The position numbers and the translations under genes are program-made. Positions 1-10,924 of a stretch of 64,000 nt of DNA are shown here, in pieces. Below the pieces are notes generated by a model. The model worked only from the letters and a program-made list of their open reading frames with translations, ran no database searches and had not been told where the DNA came from. Each line of letters begins with the position of its first letter. Position 1 is the first letter of the stretch. Origin of the DNA: Wallemia ichthyophaga EXF-994 (lineage: Eukaryota > Basidiomycota > Wallemiomycetes > Wallemiales > Wallemiaceae); the NCBI RefSeq assembly GCF_000400465.1, contig NW_008806274.1, forward strand, positions 558,001 through 622,000. Direction: 5' to 3'.

Positions 1-264
1 TTTGGGTTAGCTGTATCGAATGACCTTAAGTCAATGTCAACTAAACACTAAAGAAAAAGACGATGAAACATCTACATACGGTCTGTCACCTTTAGTTATG
101 TTGTCGAATGAAGAGCTTGAATTCCAATTCTTCTTGCTACCTGCTGCAAAGTCCTTATTGGCCACACCGAGTAGGTAAAGGTTCTGATCACTGTCGAACA
201 CGACTTGTGAGTCAGCGGCGGCTGTAGCGAGCGCAGCAACGACTGAAAGAATACCCCACTTCAT
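1..264 (-). CDS. Small secreted protein, partial (runs off the window)
   Basis: The first exon starts at the ATG complementary to 262-264 and encodes a short signal peptide: MKWG followed by a hydrophobic Leu/Val/Ala stretch ending near residue 18. The chain after it is polar and Ser/Asn-rich. An open frame runs about 62 residues before a GTATGT donor at about 78 on the minus strand. The acceptor is probably near position 30 and the rest of the gene lies outside the window. I do not recognise a family. A secreted or cell-wall role is inferred only from the signal peptide. The 139 bp between this start and the SSU72 stop must hold its promoter. Confidence 0.5.
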
Positions 265-403
265 CTTGATTGTTTGAGCACGAGGGTCTAACGCGCGATT
301 ACTATTTTTAGTTGATTCACAGCCTAACCGCAGACCTATTCATATCTCGGTGAGTAAAAGTGGAATACATGAATATTTAAATATAATGCTATTATACATG
401 TAT

Positions 404-1166
404 CTAATAATACGCAACACAATGAAGTAAGGGATGTGGATGTAACTCTCTTTGTCTATCAAGGATACTCTCAATATCCTCATCTAGATCATTACTACGT
501 TCAATCTAACAAATATTCAGCATAAAATGGTCAACACACCAAATTTAAACTCACCGCTGTTGCTAGATCGAGTATTGCTCTACCTGCTAAAAGAGCCTCT
601 TCATGATTATCCTTAATCTCAACATTAACTACGTGTACAGGCCTATTGAAGTATGCCTCCCGATTCAATAGATCATCACAAACAGCCTCCCAACACCTCT
701 CTTCGCATGTAATTACTATATCTGTATTTGGTGCACTATCTGACCAGCGCTCTGGTGCAAGCTTTATCTGCCTATTCCTATCTAACATTGCCAATAAACC
801 GTTATTAGTGTACAGTTTCCTATCTTTACTTTCTAAATCCTTAAGTATATGATTATATGGTGTACCAAACGCATAAGTATTAGGCCTGTCTATTGTTGTT
901 CCAGGTAACCGTACTGCTGTACCTGTACCAGAAGATGTAACTTTGAAATTAGCTTTAGCCAGCACTTTATGCGCTTCCATTGATCGATTTTGATTGGATG
1001 AGCAGACTACGCAGAAAACTCTTTTCTTTGGTGAGTTTGAAGTTATTGCTGTTGCAGACGTCGTCGGTTCTAGTGATTGCTGTAGTTGCTGCTTCTGCTG
1101 CTGTTGCTGTTGCTGTATTTGCGCACTCCTCCGAGGATCCACTCTACCACGTAATCTTGGATCCAT
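404..1166 (-). CDS. SSU72: RNA polymerase II CTD phosphatase Ssu72
   Basis: Two exons (intron 506-554) give a 237-residue protein. After a Gln-rich N-terminal extension of about 45 residues comes the Ssu72 fold, with the low-molecular-weight phosphatase loop VCSSNQNRS (a CX5R-S motif carrying the catalytic Cys). The conserved middle block with [10 protein letters not shown] follows. The spliced last exon ends LLHCVAYY, close to the LLHTVAFY-type end of the family, which supports the intron. Ssu72 removes Ser5 phosphate from the Rpb1 C-terminal repeats and belongs to the cleavage/polyadenylation factor in the nucleus. The poly-Gln stretch near the N terminus is not part of the enzyme core. The gene is divergent from HBS1, with 90 bp between start codons. 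Confidence 0.93.
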
Positions 1167-1256
1167 TTTTCTTCTTGTCGTTCTTGTCGTTCTTAGCGTC
1201 GTAGATGATGATGAATTGGGTTAAAGAGGTGAAATGCATCTTGATCACTTACCACC

Positions 1257-4200
1257 ATGAGCAGACATCGCTATGTTAGAAATATGAATTTAGATGGTTA
1301 GTTATTCGAATTGCCAGTTTCATTCTTAATTTCAACCTCAAAGACGAACTCGACGACGGTGGTTTCAGCGATGAGTACGATGACGACACTCAAGATCAAG
1401 TAGTTTATGGTGTGTACTGGGTTTATTTCGCTCACTCCTACTCATCACACACGCTGCAGAAGGTATCACAGAAGATCAACTTGATCAATTATACGCTGGT
1501 TTAGACAGCATACGCGATTCTATCCCTGATTCTACCTCCTCTGACCGTGAAGTCAAGGACGCCTTGTGGTACTTCTACTTTGATGTTGAGAAATCCCTTA
1601 ATTGGATTCTCGGTACGTCATCATCCCCTATTCAAACGCATACAGCGCTCAATTACTTGCAGAAGAATCCTCTAGACGCGCAGACGCTCAGCGCAAAAAG
1701 AAGGAGAAAGGTGAGCTCTCTTCCCTCCCACTCGACCCGCATCCGTCCAACTATCCTACTCTTCACCTAGATGAGGCGCCTCTGTCAGCACTTAAAAGGC
1801 TTGCGATTGCACGCCAGTCAAAGTCACAGCCATCGTCGTATCAGCGCCAGCACATTCTCTTCACTGGAAGAGGCAGGGCGCGTGTACCCCTGCCTTTTGA
1901 TGTAGAGAAAGCTATCCATGTGAAACCTGATAGGAAGGTGTCTATGGTTTCTGAAAATGTTGCCGAACAACAGCGATCGCCGACATCGCCTACTGCTCCT
2001 TCTAAACCTATGTCCAAGTTGGCGGCTATGGCAGCAACTAGAAGGCAGCAACAGCAACCGCAGCAGCCTCAGCAGCCATCCACACCTACAACCTCTAAAC
2101 CACACTCGCACACCTCTGATGCATCCACCAAACCGCTCTCAAAACTACAGTCAAAAGTCCTTCAAGCACGCGCAGCTCCTCCGCCAGACCAGCCACCACC
2201 ACCGCCACGCGAGCTGACTCAGGCCGAGAAACTTTTCATAGAGCTCGACACTAATATAGAGAAGAACACTCCCTCTGAAATTGGCAACGTCATTATTAAA
2301 GCAACATCAAAACCCCATGAACATCACCTAGCCTCAGAGGCTAATTTGTGGATATCTCAAAAAGGTGCATTCGACGGACCCAGTCCAGACGATGTTGTGC
2401 TTTTGGCTCGCAAAGGCACAGCCCTCGATAGTGCAGACAGAGGCTCTTCGTAGACACCACATCTTTATTCCCTTACTATACCCTGTCCGACCCCCTTTAT
2501 TACAATAAATATTAATAATACTCCAGAACAGAATCGCACATCCAAGCCAAACTCCAAGGCATCCACTCCCACCCCAGGCACACCTCGGAAAGAGTTTGCA
2601 AATCTCAGCAAAGATGTTAGCAATCTCAAAATCTCAGCCAACAGCACCCCGGCGCCATCGCGCCCATCAACACCACAGATTCAAGAATCGAAGAAGCTAA
2701 TCCCGCGTCGAGAATTGGTAGAGAAAGTGCAGAAGACGCTCACCAGCGACATAAGTCTGTGTGTAGTTGGGCATGTTGATGCAGGTAAATCAACTCTCCT
2801 GGGTCGACTGCTTGTCGAGCTTGGTGAAATGACAGACCGTGAACACGAGAAAAATGCGCGTAATTCCGACAAACAAGGCAAATCTTCTTTCGCATATGCA
2901 TGGGCAATGGACGATCTTGTAGAGGAGCGTGAACGAGGTGTGACACTGGACTATGCTGTGACATCCCTGCGCACCAAGGACCGTTTACTGCATATAGTTG
3001 ATACTCCAGGACATTCGCATCTTGTTCATAATATGATCTCCGGCGCGCAGCAAGCGGATGCTGCTCTGCTTATTATCGATGCTCGTCATGGCGAATTCGA
3101 GAAAGGGTTCTCGGAAAGAGGTCAGACTAGAGAGCATGCCCTGCTCGTGCGCAGCCTTGGTGTAAGGGAGCTTGGTGTGGTCGTCAATAAGATCGATGCG
3201 ACAGGCTACTCACAGCAGCGGTTTGACTTCATCACAGACTCGCTTAGACCATTTCTTATCAAGAATGGTTTCAATAAGGATCGCATTCAGTTCGTTCCGT
3301 GTGCTGCTATGACAGGCGAGAATGTTACGAAACGGTCAAATGAGTCGCTTTGTGGGTGGTATAAGGGTCTTACTGTCGCTCAGGTTTTGGGTGAGTGTAG
3401 TTGTATACAGGTCTAGCCGCCCTATACTCATTGCTCACACATACTCATTGCAGACCACCTTGAACCCCCTCAACGTCCCCTAGAAGCCGGGTTGCGTTTG
3501 CCTGTTCATAACATCTTCAAGGGCCAAACTGCAATAGCAAGTGGGGTAGGTGTCACTGGTAGATTGTGCGCTGGTGTGGTGCAGGTTGGTGAAAAGGTTA
3601 GATGCATGCCGGGAGACGAGCATGCTATTGTCAAAAGTAGGTTTGATTGAGTAGACGATTTCTTTCTAATGAACCAAAGTGATCGAGGTGGACGAGGAAC
3701 CAGTGCCATACGCCGCTGCTGGTACCAATGTCACGCTGTATTTGGCGAATATTGATCCAATTCACCTGAGGTGGGTGCAAATCTTGCACAGCGTATTCCG
3801 CTCATTTGGCATAGTATTGGCTCTGTTCTTTGCTCACCAACCGATCTTGTCCCACTAGCAACACGCTTTGTTGCACAGATTCTGCTCTTCGATACACACA
3901 TCCCTATCCTACCAGGAACGACTGTGGGTAGCTATACTTGTTCCAATCCTCCTTAACACACCCCAAGTTTGAGATGTTCCTGCACTCAATCAACACTTCA
4001 GCCAGTGTGACCAAATTAATTGAAACAGTGGACAAAAATACAGGCGCTGTACTTAGATCCAAACCGAGGTTTGTTGCTTAGACATTTACTTCCTCTCCTA
4101 ACACCCAGACTAAGGGTCCTCAGTGGAAATACAGCAGCACGTGTAGAAATGGCGGTTGGATCAAGCTCCCTCACATCGCAATCGGGCAGTGGAATGCCTT

Positions 4201-4316
4201 CTAGCAATCTCATTGCGATTGAAAAATTCAGCTCTAATAAGGATATGGGTAGGATACTGCTCCGTCACGAAGGCGAGACAATAGCAGCTGGTATCATAAT
4301 CGATCATATTCGTTAA
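1257..4316 (+). CDS. HBS1: Ribosome rescue GTPase Hbs1
   Basis: Eleven exons sum to 838 residues. Introns are at 1297-1343, 1410-1459, 1613-1662, 1711-1770, 2431-2526 (tentative donor), 3391-3453, 3637-3679, 3771-3814, 3924-3967 and 4069-4114. The protein begins MSRHRYVRNMN, the signature Hbs1 start. A Gln/Pro-rich disordered region and the PSPDDVV block follow, then an eEF1A-like GTPase: G1 GHVDAGKST, G3 DTPGH, G4 NKID, and two beta-barrel domains to the C terminus. Hbs1 with Dom34/Pelota splits stalled ribosomes in no-go and non-stop decay in the cytosol. It is the paralogue of SUP35, also in this window, but is far richer in introns. Intron 1711-1770 is 60 nt and has no in-frame stop. Confidence 0.92.
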
Positions 4317-4416
4317 AACTAATGGTCTATTCATGTAGATGTATAAGATAGGCAGTTAAATACACAAAATCTGTTCTACTTTACGTGTATGGCTCAAGCT
4401 AATAAGTCTAGACAGT

Positions 4417-6056
4417 TCAGTCGTATACATCGACGTAGTGCTCTTCGTTGACGGTGCAGCTGCAATCTTTAGGTTTCTTGCCATTGAAGAATCCCATGGA
4501 GTGCTTTTCCATACAACCCATTGTGTCTGGTATGGCAATGCCAGGGGTAGCGGTGTGACCGTAACCATTCTTGATTGTGAGCAGTCCAGCGTTCTTCTTG
4601 CCGACCAAGTCTTGGAATTGGTGAGCCTGCTCAAGTGGCAGGATTGGATCGTAAACGTTGGCAACCAGCAAGAACTTGTTAGCAAAGTCGATGCCGCTGA
4701 AGTCGGTCAAGCGAGGCTGGTCGAATGTGCCATTGGGGTATAATTGACACGTGAAGCCTGATTGGTATAAGTATTGGCTGTAGAAGCGCTGAGTAACTTC
4801 GTTGTAGGTGTCTTTCATTGCATTTATAGCATCGTCTACTGTGAAATCTTCTATCTGGACATCAGCGCAGTTAATAGCTTTGATTGCATCGCCTCTCGAG
4901 CTGCTAATGCCACCTTTAGGGCCATATGGAGATGGTAAAAGCGAGGCAGCCTGCTTGATTCTGCTGAATGCTGTCCCCCATGTTGGTGGTACGTAGAGTG
5001 CGCTGTAGATATCTTCAACTGCACTCGTACGAGTTGAGTAGATAGAGTTGATAACCGGATCATTGTTGTCGTACGCCATTGCAGTAAGCGCGTCAATGTA
5101 CTCCTTGGTGATACCCTGAAATGGACATTCTTCCGTCTGTTGGCAACTCTCTACCATCTTGTCAAACACGCTATCGGTCGATGTCAAGTATGACGGGATA
5201 GCATCGAGGGTATCAGTGTTTGCTCTGACGCTTGGAGACATGATTCCATTGAGGAGGAATTTGCCGACGCGATTGGGGTGTTTCACTGCAATACCCAAAC
5301 CCAAGAACGAACCATAACTTTCTGCGAACAAGTCAACAGGCGTGTTAGATGCCTCGACCAGCTTATCGAAAACGTATACCATGTCATCTGCCGAGAAGTA
5401 TGTACCGAGATAGGCAATGTGGGGAGTGTTGTCAACACATGACTGCATATATTCCCTTTCCGCGTCGTAATAGTTTTGAAGTTGTGTGCGGAAGAGTGGA
5501 GTGGTTGTTTCGTCGAGCTTTGGTGGTACATCTGGGAAATTGTTTCTGGGGCCAGAGTCACTAGTGTTGCACATGACCTTGAGACCTGATTCCCCAGATC
5601 CACGTGGATCGACGCCGACCAAGATATAATCATTTGGCACGAGCTTATACAATAAGTCAGCAGATGCTTCAATTCCGCTGGTTCCAGAGCTAGCTGATGC
5701 TATGGCGGGTCCTCCAGCGTTGAAAAGTACGTGTCTTGACTTGAGTGCATTTTCGTTGCTCTTGTTCCAAACTTTCTTTACGTAGAGCCCGAACGTTCCA
5801 ATTGATGGGTCATCGTGGTCAATAGGAGTGCTGGTGAGTGTGAGCGGTTTTGACAAAGGATATTCAAGACACACTCTATAGTTGCACATTGTGCATTGTA
5901 TTTGTCATTAGTTGAACAGTCTTGCCAGTTAATTGAATAATCACGAGCCTATCAAGGTTTTGTTAGCTTGAAGTCTCACTGCAATATTAAAGCAACACTC
6001 ACCAGCGCAACGGTTGTTCCCATAAGAAAGAGTGCGAGTTGAAGTAAGTGGACCAT
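4417..6056 (-). CDS. Secreted S33-type serine peptidase / alpha-beta hydrolase (TAP-like), frame break near N terminus
   Basis: The long exon (to about 5889) encodes an alpha/beta hydrolase: oxyanion region FNAGGPA, DPRGSGES strand, nucleophile elbow AESYGS, a C-terminal Asp in VYDPILP and His in GYGHTATP. Together these form an intact catalytic triad of the tripeptidyl-aminopeptidase-like S33 family. An upstream exon from the ATG at 6054-6056 encodes a hydrophobic leader (MVHLLQLALFLMG). After an intron with a GCTAAC branch, the next piece contains INWQDC and QCATI, typical of the family N terminus. It reads into the main exon only if one base is added or an unusual intron is used near 5884-5892. 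It is likely secreted or vacuolar and releases N-terminal peptides. It may be a weakened allele or contain an assembly error. Confidence 0.72.
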
Positions 6057-6689
6057 GTTTCTATCTGTCTTGTTTATGTTCTACAAAATAGATGAAGAAA
6101 ATGTACAAAGGCTTAGCGGCCGAGGTCTATGCATGAATTTGAAAATCGAAAATTTTAGGCAGGGGAGTGAAAATTCGTTAGGTCGGGCCGATAGCATCAG
6201 TTTAATTAAATGACAGATAGCAATACCTTTAAATCAACTTATAAGTAAAATTAGAGAGAAAATATTCATTATATCCACTTCCAAGGAACAAAAAGTGTAC
6301 AAAGAAAATGAGCGAGTGTTAGATAAAACAAACCAATCCAGGTTCGAATTGTAAGAATGACGGCTTTTGTCCTTCCTTAGCCTTAACTTGTTTTAGCTTG
6401 TTTCAATTTGTTTCAAATTGTTTCGGCTTGATTCAAGGTTGTTGATTTATGAGGTATGTAGGGTAGTGTCAAGTTGAGTATCAATACGTTGGAGTTGAAC
6501 AGATTATTGAAAAGAAAGGATTTCGATCGTAATTTATTGTAAAAATCTTGAGTGTTCAAGATAGTTGTATGCAAGCTCAAGTAGAGAAATTGGATGATGC
6601 AGCAAATAAGTTTTGTGGTATATATCGGAGTGCAAAAACCGAATAATAATTATCCCCTTATTCAGTAAATCGTAAATGAAATTTGGTGT
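6057..6689. other. Intergenic region, 633 bp, no gene seen
   Basis: This AT-rich stretch lies between the peptidase start and the chitin synthase stop. It serves as the promoter of the former and the 3' region of the latter. I see no open frame with family resemblance. The one notable element is a decamer repeat at 6387-6436. A GGTTCGAAT string near 6343 resembles a tRNA B box, but no cloverleaf fits around it. Confidence 0.6.
6387..6436. repeat. Five imperfect tandem copies of a 10-bp unit (CTTGTTTCAA)
   Basis: Consecutive 10-mers read CTTGTTTTAG, CTTGTTTCAA, TTTGTTTCAA, ATTGTTTCGG, CTTGATTCAA. The register is exact and the core TTGTTTCAA recurs. The repeat lies about 250 bp beyond the chitin synthase stop codon, in its likely 3' untranslated or downstream region. 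A role in RNA binding, nucleosome exclusion or termination is possible but not shown. Confidence 0.7.
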
Positions 6690-9600
6690 TTACTTTCGAT
6701 CGCTCAGTGGACCTAAATCTACCCAACTCACTCTAGGTGCTGTTGATGAATTTTGTCCTAAGGTTTGTCCTCCTGATCTTTGCCTCATATGCCCTGGTTC
6801 TCCATTCATTGATTCGAACGCTGACGTATGCGCAAGTGGTTCGAATGATTCTGATGGTGTAAACGGTGATGCTACTGAGTAAGATGAACTATCTGGCGTT
6901 TCAGAACCAGAGTTTATAATCGCTGATTTAAATTTAGACATTCTTGCATCTCTCTCCTGCTCTTGTACGAATGCAGGTATGGCGTTCCCTGCAATAGATT
7001 GTCTCGAAGGCAAGAACCAAACAGACTGTGGCCTGTTCTCATCGAAACCTTCGTTGAGCAATTCTTCCATTGCATTAGCATCATACTCTCTTCCACCACC
7101 TTTCATCAACAGATCATGTGCAGGTGTGAGTCTTGAAGCTGGAGGTGGATGTTCGCTATTAAACTCATTATAGTTACCAATTTCTTCACCCCACTTATCT
7201 TCTTCACCGTATGAGCTAAGAGATGTGTTATCGCTCTCCGCGTAGTCTGTTGAATCTGGATGTAACGAATCTGGTGGATTGAGATCGTTGTAGAATGCTC
7301 TTTGACCGAATGCTTTTTCATATTCTTTTCGTGTCCTCTCCTCTCGTTTCGTTTTGCGCAAGCGAGAACGTTCCCAATCTTCCCACCTGCGTAATGGTAT
7401 ATTCACAGTAAACAACTCTTCCTTATCGTCATGTGCCACACTCTTTGCTTCACCTTCAACTTTACGAGTTTCACCCCAGGAAAAGTCATCAAAGTGCCAG
7501 AATGAATACACAGGCAACACCAAATTCCATATCGGCAGAGCGATAATGTAGATAACCATCCAACCAATGTAGACAATCTTGAAATTTGTGATAAGAATGA
7601 GAATTGCAGGTAAACCAAGAACAGCACAAAGCATCATGAGTGGAATTGCATCAGCAAATTGAGTAGGTGGTGTGATAATTGAGTTGATGATTAATGCCAA
7701 TGAGAGGAGGATAGCGATTGGAAGAACGACGGTACCGATAAGATCCATGAGAATCACGAACTGCATCGAAAAGCAGAAGGTACCACATCTTAGTGAAATG
7801 TCAACTTTGCTAATGCAACTCAAGAGTCACTTACAAGTTCCTAACCAATACCAACTCCATCAAGTTATGTACAGTTGAGTTGATCCAGCGACGGCGCTGA
7901 GATAGCAAAACCTTGAACTCGTCCGGAGCGATGGTTCTACAACGTGCAGATGGACAGAACATCATTTTGCGGTTAGGGAAGGTTCTTAACATCATTGTTG
8001 ACAAGAATCTGTCTTCACCAAGTAAGAGAAGATTCTTTTGATGCAAAGTTTGAACGTCTGTTTGACTATACTGCTCTACTATGTCTGGTTTTACTATGAG
8101 TGGTACCCAATCGTCTTCCTCATCACGTCTAGCCTTGATACGATACATGGAGAAACAACCTGGTAAACAAGTAACACCACCGAACACACTCTCGAATGCC
8201 TAAATTGGGTTTAGTTCGCGAGATCAGTCTAACATAACACGACTCACTTTGACCATGTGATGGGAGATGTAGTACTCGAATACCTGTATCCAAGTAACCC
8301 AGCTAGCCCGTTTGTTTTCCAATCTAGTTTCACCACAAACACCCATAATCAAGTTATCGTGCTGCATGCATAGAATCAACTTGGTGAGTGCGTCAGGAAA
8401 AATCTTGGTATCAGCATCAATCATGAATATTGTTTCAAAGTAGTCAGGCGTAACGCCCATCAGAGTATGAATCTTTCTGAATAAATCGTAATCTAATGGT
8501 GTCATACGATCGTTGTATGTAACTCTAGAGAAGAAGTTCATGAGAACTATCTGAGAATCTCTTTTTCCTCTGTTTCCAGGCTTTGAAGCAGAGGCAGCCT
8601 CATCTTCAGTACCGCACTTTACCAACACGATTGTAGGAGTTCTGTGACCATTCTTTGATTTGTAATGTCCAGCATAAATCATAGCTCTATTTTCCTGCTT
8701 CTTGCCACCACCAACGGCCAAGTAAGCCATTGGCATTGGATTACCGAAACGTGGATCTGGCTCAATCATACTGACGCAAATATCAGGGGTTGACATTTTT
8801 TCACCGTGCCCAGTGATCATACCATCTGCGACAATGAAGATGAGTTTGCGCTGGTCAGAGTAGTCACTAGCGGATATTGATTCCACTGTCGTTGCAATAC
8901 TATCATGGCCCTCAGAGTAGCATGTAATGAGGCAGCATGTATACAGCTCTGGACCAACACGTGCAGCCGAAATGATAGGATCATCTGGGACCAATGAGCG
9001 GTACTTGGCATCCTTGGCAGCCTTCTTACTTGATTTTGGCTCAGCACCATCAGAAGCCCAGGGTGCAGTTCCTTTTTTGTTGTTAACGCTGATGTTTGCA
9101 CCTGAAGGCATAACAGATGGTGAAACAACGGATCTGGACATGTTCTTTGGAGGCTCGGTGAACTTCTTGGCTAGATACCAATTAAACAGGCAAGCCATAA
9201 TGAAACGAGCCAAGACGACACCAAGGATAATAATGAGTGCAGCGTAGAGGAATAACTTGGAAGCGAAACAGCCTGGGGACATGTGATCGATTTGTCCAGC
9301 TTTGTAACGCTCGTGGAGACAAGGGACTGCATCCTTCAAATCTTTCGTATTGTAGAACATTTTGGTAGCATCTTTGCCGCCACTTGTATCAACCTTAAAG
9401 AGGACCTTACGAATAGCCTGATCAACAGGGTCATCAGGAATCGGCGACATCTGGCGATTCAAATATGGTGTCAAATTAAGTACAGTACCTCCAATGACCA
9501 TCATGTTACGTTTGGCGGTTACATTCGACCAAGAGTAGCCAGAAAGGGTGTGGTCGGGTACCAGACCAAGACTGGATATGACTGACTCTGTCGGAGGGTC

Positions 9601-10265
9601 GAATGAACATTCAGAACCTTTAGAACAGGTGTTGATGGTCGCGTACGGGGCTTTGTCATCATTGCAGTTTTCTAAGGTACCACGACGGAAGTAATTTGTC
9701 ATATCAATACCGGGTGAGCCTTCGCCCATGGCCTTGAAATCAGGATTATGAGCAGTTGCATTTTCTGTTAGATAGTTCTTCCCAGCAATCGAGACAGTAC
9801 CAAACTTCATACCGACTCTTTCGAATTTGGTGTCCATAGTTCCCTCCGAAGACGGACAAAGAACTCTATCAACGCCCATACATATGAAGCCGACGATCGC
9901 AGCTAAGGAAGCGCAAATCAAGCAAAGTGAAACCTTTTCACGCCATGCCTGTCTCTTTGCTGGCGTGTGGACGAATAACTTAAGCAGAGGATCAGGTATA
10001 TAGAAAGTGAGAGCGATGGCTGTATAATGCCAGGGACCCTTGTTCATTTCTGCGGGCTGCGTTAACTGGATACTCCGAGAGCGGATTACTGCGTACCGAT
10101 GGAAGGGCCACCGGGCTTGACCAAAGGGGTAACTGGGGGAGCTCTTTCATGCTTAGTGAGTGTGCGCGATCTGCCAATCGTCGTGTTCTGCCTATGGTCA
10201 AGCATGCCGGTGCCAGAACTAGAAGCTCTTATCGCTGTCGATCTTGGTCTCAAGTTGTCTGCCAT
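6690..10265 (-). CDS. Chitin synthase, class IV (Chs3-like)
   Basis: Four exons. A short first exon (MADNLRPRS...) is joined by an intron with a GTTAAC branch to an exon starting EMNKGPWHY. Further introns separate HHMVK from AFESVFGG and VLVRN from [10 protein letters not shown]. Order: N-terminal hydrophobic helices, a large extracytoplasmic loop, another membrane helix, then the processive GT2 domain. That domain has the conserved Asp cluster (IDADTKI), the EDR motif in LLGEDRFLS and the product-binding QRRRW, followed by several C-terminal membrane helices and a polar tail. It polymerises UDP-GlcNAc into chitin at the plasma membrane. The long loop between the first helices and the catalytic core matches the class IV (yeast Chs3) arrangement. 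No myosin head is present, which excludes classes V and VII. Confidence 0.9.
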
Positions 10266-10474
10266 TGAAGATGTAAACGAGTGTGTAAGAGCGTCGCTGG
10301 CTCAATTTTCTGATTTGACGTCGTCGTCGTGAGTGATGAGGTCAATTCTCGAACAATGCTTAGCGGACTGCACGGACGCAGCAGGTAATTCAAAAAATAT
10401 AAATTTTCAAGTATACAGTCTAATTATCTTAATCAGATTTCTTTACATAACGAGCCATCTCGCTATTCCGCCGT

Positions 10475-10755
10475 CTAGTGGTGCTCCTCATCGTGGTCGT
10501 GTTCGAAAGGCAGATGCCATCCCTGAGTGCCTGCGTTAGCTGATAGCCTGGAATCATACATCTCTCATCTCACAAGCATATGTGGTAAATCTTGGCTGTA
10601 AACGCTTATCAGCGCAGCTTTATAAAGCCAACAGAAACTCACCGTGCTTTGTAGAAAACCCAGAACCACATTGATGCCCCTAAAGCGGTGCTTGCGAATC
10701 TATGGAATGCTGGTGGAGCATGGAAACCTGGCCAACGTCTGTGTGAGCTATCCAT
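10475..10755 (-). CDS. Complex I accessory subunit, NDUFB2-like
   Basis: Three small exons (introns 10523-10573 and 10596-10642) give 60 residues with WPGFHAPPAFHR, the membrane core MWFWVFYKARQD and a GW..PF..HD His/Asp-rich tail. This is the pattern of the fungal one-helix NDUFB2 (B8/AGGG) subunit in the membrane arm of mitochondrial NADH:ubiquinone oxidoreductase. The start used here is the ATG complementary to 10753-10755, which is in frame. About 45 bp upstream is another ATG followed by AGGPRG, typical of fungal homologues. Joining it in frame needs a 24-nt intron, so the true N terminus is unresolved. The gene is too short and too divided to show in a simple ORF scan. Confidence 0.68.
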
Positions 10756-10900
10756 CTCTTATATAATAAACCATTAAATACCTCTTGGACCGCCTGCCAT
10801 TGTATTTCTGTTTATTTCTTATCAGCGCTACTCACTTGCCGCTCCCAGCCACTCACTGTCGATGGGAAGTTGGGAAAACCCGTCATATAGAAATCTCAAA

Positions 10901-10916
10901 TATATATATATATATA
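10901..10916. repeat. (TA)8 dinucleotide run
   Basis: Eight TA repeats lie just beyond the stop codon of the rhodanese-PTP gene. It is a simple microsatellite in the 3' region and is probably length-variable. No function is implied. Confidence 0.8.
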
Positions 10917-10924
10917 AAATTACA

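Noticed and set aside
6335-6365. GGTTCGAAT sequence like a tRNA B box
   Set aside because: No matching A box, acceptor stem or anticodon arm can be drawn around it.
10333-10539. Short open frame on the plus strand beside the chitin synthase start
   Set aside because: It overlaps the NDUFB2-like exons on the minus strand and the chitin synthase leader, with no recognisable motif.
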